37,366 nt of DNA from JBHIBD01 sp046758865 (GTDB lineage: Bacteria; Planctomycetota; Brocadiia; Brocadiales; Bathyanammoxibiaceae), in assembly GCA_046758865.1 (NCBI GenBank), contig JBHIBD010000015.1, forward strand, positions 1 through 37,366, read 5' to 3'. Made by a program: the position numbers and the translations under genes. Every line of letters begins with the position of its first letter. Within the stretch, counting starts at the first letter, position 1. A model generated the notes under the pieces. The model had not been told where the DNA came from, did no database searches, and was given only the letters and a program-made list of their open reading frames with translations. Shown one piece after another: positions 32,282-37,366 of this stretch.

Positions 32282-32966
32282 CAGGAAGGACGCTGGGCAA
32301 ATCGGCTACGCTCTCTATATAAATATCGGGTTTCTCGCCACCCTTAGAACCTGAAACAAAGCGCTGGTAGTGCCTTCCATGTTTCACCATTACTGTAGGA
32401 ATTCCCAGTTCCTTCGCTACTTTAAGCTCCCTATCCATTCTATCGCCCACACAGAGCACCTCTTCAGGCTTTAAATCATGTTTGTCCAAAATCTCCTTGA
32501 AGCAGGCCTTCTTGGCCTCTGAGCTAACCGCTTGCAGGATAATTATCTCATCAAACATCCCGTCCAACCCCAGCACGTGTATCTTTCCCTCCTGCTCCTC
32601 ACGTATCCCTGCGGTAACAAGGTACAACACCAGTCCCTTGTTCTTCAGGTACTTAAGGACGTCTACCACCCCTTCGAAAGGTCTTATCTCGTTGATACTT
32701 ACCTCGGACAGTGCTTTCTTAATGTCTTCGAGGAAGCTGGGGGGTAAAGAGTAGTGCTGGGCTATGTCTTCATACAGGTTGCCATTAAGGGTTGTTTCTT
32801 TTTTGAGTTGCAGTTCATACGCCTCTTTCTCCGAACACCCAATGGCGCTGGCAATGACCCCAGCCACCTTAAGCCTCATAGAATGTATCAGCGTCCCCGA
32901 ACAATCGTAGAGGGTGTCGTCGAGGTCAAAGATTATAGTCTTTGTAACTCCGAAGGCATGCAACAT
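32274..32966 (-). CDS. HAD-family hydrolase, paralogue of the adjacent HAD-YvcK fusion
   Basis: This is a 230-residue HAD hydrolase with motif I IIFDLDDTLYD (Asp14 nucleophile, Asp16), a cap insertion, motif II LVTAG, motif III lysines at 152-153 (SEAKKACF) and motif IV VGDRMDREL. The family removes phosphate from sugars, nucleotides or pyridoxal phosphate; the substrate is unknown. It starts four bases after the upstream HAD-YvcK gene and is clearly related to that gene's N-terminal domain (same FDLDDTLYDC, DEI and PEEV landmarks), so a tandem duplication is likely. ATG 32966 is the start, with a short AAGG upstream. Confidence 0.88.
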   Translation of the reverse strand: MLHAFGVTKTIIFDLDDTLYDCSGTLIHSMRLKVAGVIASAIGCSEKEAYELQLKKETTLNGNLYEDIAQHYSLPPSFLEDIKKALSEVSINEIRPFEGVVDVLKYLKNKGLVLYLVTAGIREEQEGKIHVLGLDGMFDEIIILQAVSSEAKKACFKEILDKHDLKPEEVLCVGDRMDRELKVAKELGIPTVMVKHGRHYQRFVSGSKGGEKPDIYIESVADLPSVLPVK

Positions 32967-32970
32967 AACC

Positions 32971-34683
32971 TTAACGTACTTTCTCTGTCGCTAAACTATG
33001 GATAGGCATGCGGGCATAGACCTTGCAGATGGCGTCAGCCAATTTGTCAGGGTCGTGACGCAGAAGGTCCTGCTTTTCCCACAGCACCCTAACCTTGTCC
33101 AGGTCTTCCACCAGGTCGGCTTCCACAACCTTAACGAATAGGCTGTCCGTGTCGGGGTCGAGTCTAACCACACCCGCCCCTTCCTTCTCGTATCTATCCA
33201 ATATATCCTTCCGTGGTAGATTATCATTCACCAGCACATAGTCCAGCACCCCTTCGCCCACGTGCTTGGTTATTACCCTGATGTGGTCGGAAGATGTGTA
33301 GCCGTCGGTCTGGCCGGGTTGTGTAACGATATTGCATACATATATCTTTGTGGCGTGAGAGTTTTTTATGGCCTCACTGATTCCCCTTACCAGGATGTTG
33401 GGAATAACGCTGGTATAAAGACTCCCAGGCCCTAATATAATTATGTCGGCACTTCTAATCTCTTCTAGCGTCTCGGGCAGGGCCTCTGCGTTATCTGGCT
33501 TAAGCAGGACCCTCTTTATGGGAGCTTTTCCAGGCTGGCGCACGTTAAGCTCGCTTTCCAGTATCTTGCCATCATCAAGCTCGGCACAGATATGTGTATC
33601 CTGAAGGGTGGAAGGCAGAACCTTTCCGCTTATTGCAAGGATCTTACTTGCCTTCTTTATCGCTTGCTCAAAACTACCCGTTATGTCCGTAAGGGCGGTC
33701 ATAAGGAGGTTGCCCAGGCTCATTCCCTCCAACGAGCCCCTGTTAAACCTGTACTGAAAGAGTCTGTAGAGGTCCTCTTGTTGTTCCTCGGTCTCGGATA
33801 GTGCCACAAGACAATTCCTGGCATCCCCAGGGGGTAAAACCCCGTACTGCTCCCTGAGCATTCCCGAACTACGCCCAGAGTCAGTTACCGTGACAACGGC
33901 CGTGAGGTTCTTGCTGTAGGTCTTAAGGCCCTGGAGGACTATAGGCAGGCCTGTCCCCCCGCCTATTGCCAGGACTCTAAGCCTATCGGGGGACTTGCCC
34001 ATATTTATAAGCTCAAGTATTGTGGAGAGCTGATATATACGCTTTATCTTATAATCCGGTTTCTCGGAGCTGCGTGAAGGCAACTCCACCTTGAATCTCC
34101 CGTGGAGCATCTGAATAGCAAACATGCCCATGGTCTTGGCCACCCTGAGTTCCGCACCCACCCTGTCGCCCACTACGGCTACTTCCTCGGGCAAGAGGTT
34201 GTACTTCTGGAGAAGTCCCCGGAAACAGTCCTCGAGCAGTAGTCCTACCTCCTGGTCATTAATCGCAATCTCGTCAAAATAGGAAGATATGCCCAATTGC
34301 TCCAGTTTCTTCTCCTGCCTCCTGTGCACCCCCATCGTTACCAAAAACAGCTTGTATTTCTCTAGCCTGAGCTGCCTCAGTGTGGAAACCACATCGGGGA
34401 AGGGCTCAATATCGGAGACCTCATCGCTGTTATACGCCCTCAGTGCACATTCCACCAGGGAGTGGTCCATTCCGTGCATCTTGGCTATTTCATCAAATAC
34501 TAGGGACGATGGGCCGTACTTTTCTGACACCGTTTTCTGGAGCTTGTAGGCCTCCTCCACACTCAGAGGCAGACCGGCATTTACCATGGCCTTGGCTGCA
34601 CGTCTCCTGGAGGCCTCTACCAATAGACCAGTACAGTCATAAAGGGTGTCATCCAAGTCGAAGATTACGGCCTTTATCCTCAT
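32971..34683 (-). CDS. HAD domain fused to YvcK/CofD-like gluconeogenesis factor
   Basis: The 570-residue protein joins two domains. Residues 1-225 form a HAD domain: motif I VIFDLDDTLYD (Asp9/Asp11), motif II LVTMG and motif IV VGDRVGAEL. Residues 235-555 form a YvcK-type domain, with LAIGGGTGLPIVLQGLK (238-254), VTVTDSGRSSG, GVLPPGDARNCL, GSLYTSVIPNIL and VTQPGQTDGYT. YvcK supports growth on gluconeogenic carbon and envelope synthesis and binds UDP-sugars in Firmicutes. In the HAD part the two lysines of motif III found in the neighbour are replaced (Leu150, Glu151), so it may be catalytically weak and act as a sensor. The paralogue follows four bases downstream. ATG 34683 is the start. Confidence 0.9.
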   Translation of the reverse strand: MRIKAVIFDLDDTLYDCTGLLVEASRRRAAKAMVNAGLPLSVEEAYKLQKTVSEKYGPSSLVFDEIAKMHGMDHSLVECALRAYNSDEVSDIEPFPDVVSTLRQLRLEKYKLFLVTMGVHRRQEKKLEQLGISSYFDEIAINDQEVGLLLEDCFRGLLQKYNLLPEEVAVVGDRVGAELRVAKTMGMFAIQMLHGRFKVELPSRSSEKPDYKIKRIYQLSTILELINMGKSPDRLRVLAIGGGTGLPIVLQGLKTYSKNLTAVVTVTDSGRSSGMLREQYGVLPPGDARNCLVALSETEEQQEDLYRLFQYRFNRGSLEGMSLGNLLMTALTDITGSFEQAIKKASKILAISGKVLPSTLQDTHICAELDDGKILESELNVRQPGKAPIKRVLLKPDNAEALPETLEEIRSADIIILGPGSLYTSVIPNILVRGISEAIKNSHATKIYVCNIVTQPGQTDGYTSSDHIRVITKHVGEGVLDYVLVNDNLPRKDILDRYEKEGAGVVRLDPDTDSLFVKVVEADLVEDLDKVRVLWEKQDLLRHDPDKLADAICKVYARMPIHSLATEKVR

Positions 34684-34733
34684 AATGCTTACTATTATTT
34701 AACCCCCTTAATAGTGTCTCGTTGGCCGTTAGT

Positions 34734-34762
34734 AATGTAGAGACAAAACCAGCAGATGTCAA
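34734..34762 (-). promoter_or_regulatory. Promoter for the HAD-YvcK gene
   Basis: On the minus strand a perfect TTGACA (34762-34757) and TACATT (34739-34734, four of six) are exactly 17 bases apart. The -35 box begins seven bases after the end of the DUF192 gene. The predicted leader is about 43 bases. Confidence 0.5.
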
Positions 34763-34768
34763 TAGAGT

Positions 34769-35248
34769 TTAGCGCAATACTTGGGACTGTTTCCCTTTAT
34801 CAGTAGCGATATCAGTAATTAGAGGTATCGTCACCCTATCCCCCACATGTACATTGTTGCGCTTAAACCACCCACCTTTCATCTCTAAGGCGTACTTAAC
34901 ATTTTCCCTGGAGGTGTGGCGCTCAAGGCTACTAGGTTCCATCTCCTCAATCTGCGTGATAAGTCCACTTTCTTTGATAAATGCCACAGCAAGTGGAATG
35001 TATGTGTCTTTCATCCAGAAAATTGTATGTCTTTCTGTGGGAAATATAAAGAGCATACCGTGGTCTTCCGTCAGAGAGGTACGGAACTGCATCCCAATCC
35101 TGCGCTCCTTTGCGGTCACCGCTAGCTCAACAGAGACCTCCTTACCACCTACCATTATCGTCGTCAGGTCCTTTGCGGAGATCTGACCGCATGGTGCAAT
35201 AAGCACTATCAGTACTATTAGTATGCTATTGCTGAGACTATTTGTCAT
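34769..35248 (-). CDS. Exported DUF192 protein
   Basis: This 159-residue protein has a signal peptide (NSLSNSILIVLIVLIAPCGQISA) that ends near residue 25; the Cys is preceded by Pro, so a lipobox is unlikely. The rest is DUF192, with RRIGMQFR, HGMLFIFP, FWMKDTYIPL and LEMKGGWFKRNNVHVGD, a small beta-barrel family of unknown function. Related proteins are often exported. It starts inside the end of the archaemetzincin gene (overlap 11 bases), so it is the last gene of the right-edge operon. ATG 35248 was preferred because the longer open frame (to 35311) reads through the upstream gene. Confidence 0.85.
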   Translation of the reverse strand: MTNSLSNSILIVLIVLIAPCGQISAKDLTTIMVGGKEVSVELAVTAKERRIGMQFRTSLTEDHGMLFIFPTERHTIFWMKDTYIPLAVAFIKESGLITQIEEMEPSSLERHTSRENVKYALEMKGGWFKRNNVHVGDRVTIPLITDIATDKGKQSQVLR

Positions 35249-35849
35249 ATCTTTTGAGTACAGCCTGGCATTTCGGACAAAAGCTGTCTGACTTTCTGTC
35301 AGTGTCTTCAAGGCTGTTTGAAAAGAACATAACGCAGCGGGGATTGGGGCAGTGTCTCACCCCCCATACATGACCGAGTTCGTGTACCGCCTCTTTTATT
35401 ATCCTTTCAACTAGTATTGACCTGTCGGCGTCCTTGCCGTAAAACTCTTGCCTCAATCTATGCAGGGAGATGATGGCCACGTTTCTCAACGGCAGGGCCT
35501 CTCCAAAGACATAGTTGAGTGTCGGTACATACAGGTCTAGCTCTGTTACCCCCAGGAGATACAGCGTGCCTCCAGGTCTCATATCTTTCAACACCCGAAG
35601 GATTTCTGTAGAATAATACTGATTTCTCTTGGAATTGTAGGCCCCCGCTGGGGTCTCCAGACCAGGGCCCACCTGGGCAACCACCCCCAGTTTATCCCCC
35701 AGGGAGTCTGCCAGCTCCCGGAGTAGCTCCCCTTCCACGTCACCCACTGCTATCAAGCGCACCACCCTGGGCCTATCACCAGCATAAGATGCAGTGGCAC
35801 ATATGACGGCAAAACAGACCAACATTATAATATTGAGTGTTGTCCCCAC
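35238..35849 (-). CDS. Exported archaemetzincin-like zinc protease
   Basis: The 203-residue protein carries the archaemetzincin signature HELGHVWGVRHC (156-167). His156, His160 and His166 are the catalytic zinc ligands and Glu157 the base. Cys167, Cys172, Cys191 and Cys194 are placed to form the second, structural zinc site (HC...PRCVM...CPKC). Unlike usual archaemetzincins, which are cytosolic, it begins with a clear signal peptide (NIIMLVCFAVICATASYAG), so a periplasmic protease is likely. Its substrate is unknown. GTG 35849 starts five bases after endonuclease V; ATG 35825 would still leave a short signal peptide. It overlaps DUF192 by 11 bases. Confidence 0.88.
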   Translation of the reverse strand: MGTTLNIIMLVCFAVICATASYAGDRPRVVRLIAVGDVEGELLRELADSLGDKLGVVAQVGPGLETPAGAYNSKRNQYYSTEILRVLKDMRPGGTLYLLGVTELDLYVPTLNYVFGEALPLRNVAIISLHRLRQEFYGKDADRSILVERIIKEAVHELGHVWGVRHCPNPRCVMFFSNSLEDTDRKSDSFCPKCQAVLKRYDK

Positions 35850-35854
35850 TATTG

Positions 35855-36586
35855 TTAACCCAGGGTGTCGGTAGTGAAACGGTTTCTGTGCCTGGTGCCC
35901 TTTATCTCCCCTTCTGCATGCACCCTGAGAAGGGTAACTAGATTGTGGGCCTTTCTGATGGGTTCAGGTAGCCTGTACCTCCTGCAGCTCTCAAGAACTA
36001 TCCTTATCGATGAAGCGACGTCTATCTTGTGGCCCGGCGATACGAAGACGGGTTTCACGCCTTCCCTTGTCCTGAGTGCGGCACCTATGCGCCTCCTCTT
36101 GTGAAGAATATAGGAAAAGGCACCTACCTTGTCCCCTATGGGTCTATGTTCCCCAAGTAGCAATTTCTTGGCGCACCCTATTGAGGGTTTACCAATAATC
36201 AGACCCATGTGGGACGCAAGCCCAACACCCCTGGGATGGGCAATACCCTGGCCATCGAAGAGTACGACGTCAGGCACCCTGTTTATCCTTGAAAATGCCT
36301 TGAGAAGCACTGGGGCCTCCCTGAAGCTCAAAAGGCCTGGTATATAGGGAAAGGTTGCCTCGGCCGTGGCAGAGGCCTCCTCGATAACGCTCATACTCCT
36401 GAAATCCATGATAATAACACTAGCATAAACTTTGGACGTGAGTTTGCTATAAGACACATCTGCCCCGGCGACAATTCTAGGTCGCCCAGGCAGACTCTTT
36501 ATTATAAGCCTGCCCCTCAGCTCTTTCTGTAGTAAGACCGCATCCTTGTAGCTTACATCCCACGGATGAAGCTCTCTATATCTCAT
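35855..36586 (-). CDS. nfi: Endonuclease V
   Basis: This enzyme cuts DNA next to deoxyinosine and some mismatches. The 243-residue protein shows the complete active site: AGADVSY with Asp43, YIPGLLSFRE with Tyr81 and Glu90, DGQGIAHPRGVGLASH with Asp111 and His126, and GCAKK with Lys140/141. These positions align well with Thermotoga maritima EndoV. The ATG at 36586 follows the amidase gene by 24 bases, and the archaemetzincin follows it by five. Inosine repair has no obvious link with the exported neighbours, so the operon may be one of convenience. Confidence 0.96.
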   Translation of the reverse strand: MRYRELHPWDVSYKDAVLLQKELRGRLIIKSLPGRPRIVAGADVSYSKLTSKVYASVIIMDFRSMSVIEEASATAEATFPYIPGLLSFREAPVLLKAFSRINRVPDVVLFDGQGIAHPRGVGLASHMGLIIGKPSIGCAKKLLLGEHRPIGDKVGAFSYILHKRRRIGAALRTREGVKPVFVSPGHKIDVASSIRIVLESCRRYRLPEPIRKAHNLVTLLRVHAEGEIKGTRHRNRFTTDTLG

Positions 36587-36610
36587 AATGGATGGATAAT
36601 AACCCTACGT

Positions 36611-37264
36611 CTAAGCACTCACGGCATCCTTTGGGGCCAAATCCCTTAAACGATGCTTCAGTTTATCATATGGAAAGTTTTTTCCTGGACAGGCCGTATG
36701 GTTCTCAAGAACCTCTTTGTGCAGTATTATCTTTGAGGGCGGTATATCGTATCGCTTGGAGAGGTAACGGATGATTCTCACTAGGGACTCAAATTGCCTC
36801 TTGGTAGGCCCCTTGTCCACTTCAAAGTTGCCTACAAGACATATGCCGATGCCCAGACGGTTAAAGTAGGTATCACCGGCATGGGCCCCATGGAGTTGCC
36901 TCCTCCACCGTTTGCCCACCTCAATCTCTCCATCTCCCGACTGCGTCCCATTGCCTATAACAAAGTGATAACCCAGGCCGTTCTTCCAACCCCTTCTGTA
37001 CCTGTGATAACTGTCAAAGCCCTTCGCAGAGCCCTCATGTGTGGCGCTGTGGTGGATAACTATATACCTCCAATTGTTTTCGGTGACATTCACCTGACAT
37101 AAGGCCTCGATGTTCGGCGATTTCTTCCAAGGCTGTGTTAATGGAAGCCCTATAGCGAGACCCATTATTACCACAATAGGAATAAAGAAAGTGGGAACGG
37201 GACCTATCTTGAAAGATAAAAGAGAGCGCCATCGGAAGGAACGTATGCTGGGAAATCTGCTCAA
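36611..37264 (-). CDS. Membrane-anchored N-acetylmuramoyl-L-alanine amidase (Amidase_2/PGRP fold)
   Basis: This amidase cuts the bond between muramic acid and the stem peptide of peptidoglycan. A single hydrophobic segment (about 25-43, FFIPIVVIMGLAIGLPL) anchors it or acts as a signal. The T7-lysozyme-type domain follows. Zinc ligands are His71 (in IVIHHSA), His182 (in ILHKEV) and Cys192 (in TACPGKNFP); the catalytic Tyr99 (GYHFVIG) is also present. The start must be TTG 37264, because no ATG or GTG lies in frame before the membrane segment, and no Shine-Dalgarno is visible. It is the first gene of the right-edge operon and follows a consensus promoter. Confidence 0.88.
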   Translation of the reverse strand: MSRFPSIRSFRWRSLLSFKIGPVPTFFIPIVVIMGLAIGLPLTQPWKKSPNIEALCQVNVTENNWRYIVIHHSATHEGSAKGFDSYHRYRRGWKNGLGYHFVIGNGTQSGDGEIEVGKRWRRQLHGAHAGDTYFNRLGIGICLVGNFEVDKGPTKRQFESLVRIIRYLSKRYDIPPSKIILHKEVLENHTACPGKNFPYDKLKHRLRDLAPKDAVSA

Positions 37265-37323
37265 TTATATGTTTTATATACCCTATTGCCACCGCCCACC
37301 CGTCAAAAACTGGCTTAGCGAAC

Positions 37324-37353
37324 ATTATATTGGAGATAAAAGACCTTTGTCAA
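37324..37353 (-). promoter_or_regulatory. Perfect-box promoter of the amidase operon
   Basis: On the minus strand a perfect TTGACA (37353-37348) and a perfect TATAAT (37329-37324) are 18 bases apart. The predicted start near 37317 leaves about 53 bases to the TTG start. No other gene is visible between this promoter and the right edge of the window. Confidence 0.75.
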
Positions 37354-37366
37354 AGGAAAAGGCCCC

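Noticed and set aside
1..37366. CRISPR array, prophage, transposase, tRNA or rRNA genes
   Set aside because: I looked for regularly spaced repeats, cloverleaf-like segments and mobility genes in the gaps and found none. The direct repeats at the left edge are only two copies and not CRISPR-like.

Overview
The window looks like an ordinary chromosomal stretch of a Gram-negative-type (diderm) bacterium with roughly even base composition. It encodes LptB, a LolC/LolE-type permease, a peptidoglycan-binding-type amidase and several exported proteins. It has no phage, plasmid, transposase or CRISPR signature, and I saw no tRNA or rRNA gene. Two features recall Planctomycetota of the Brocadiales kind: a signal peptidase I carrying zinc ribbons and a large inserted domain, and a fused double NDK-fold protein. 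That is an impression from memory, not a proven placement.

Layout, left to right. (1) 1-341: a gene-free repeat patch, then rdgB. (2) 1165-5417: lepA, lepB, lptB and a DUF2905 membrane protein, tightly packed on the plus strand. (3) 5618-11248: dnaE behind its own promoter, then the double-NDK protein followed directly by a metallo-beta-lactamase-fold hydrolase. (4) 11241-14864, minus strand: rnr, a Get3d-like ATPase and a small protein coupled to the ATPase. (5) DUF72, then a minus-strand ccsA/hemX-like - hemA pair, a secreted seven-repeat propeller and a nitroreductase. (6) 19826-22569, minus strand: trpS and argS, with a promoter so close to trpS that its mRNA should be leaderless. (7) Hsp20, then a minus-strand TPR protein and a LolC/LolE permease. 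(8) 26054-31629: aroC, thpR, recA and alaS. (9) A FabZ-like protein faces a minus-strand block: a HAD-YvcK fusion, then a free-standing HAD paralogue. (10) At the right edge, minus strand, one promoter with perfect -35 and -10 boxes precedes an amidase, endonuclease V, an exported archaemetzincin and an exported DUF192 protein.

Most genes are core housekeeping: protein synthesis and targeting, replication and repair, RNA decay, haem and aromatic synthesis, envelope building. The less ordinary content lies in unusual domain architectures (signal peptidase, double NDK, HAD-YvcK, Get3d-like ATPase, secreted archaemetzincin), a TrpRS with a probable iron-sulfur site, and several palindromic intergenic repeats. 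One of these repeats shows compensatory base changes and supplies the stop codon of a neighbouring gene. No complete new defence or mobile system is visible.
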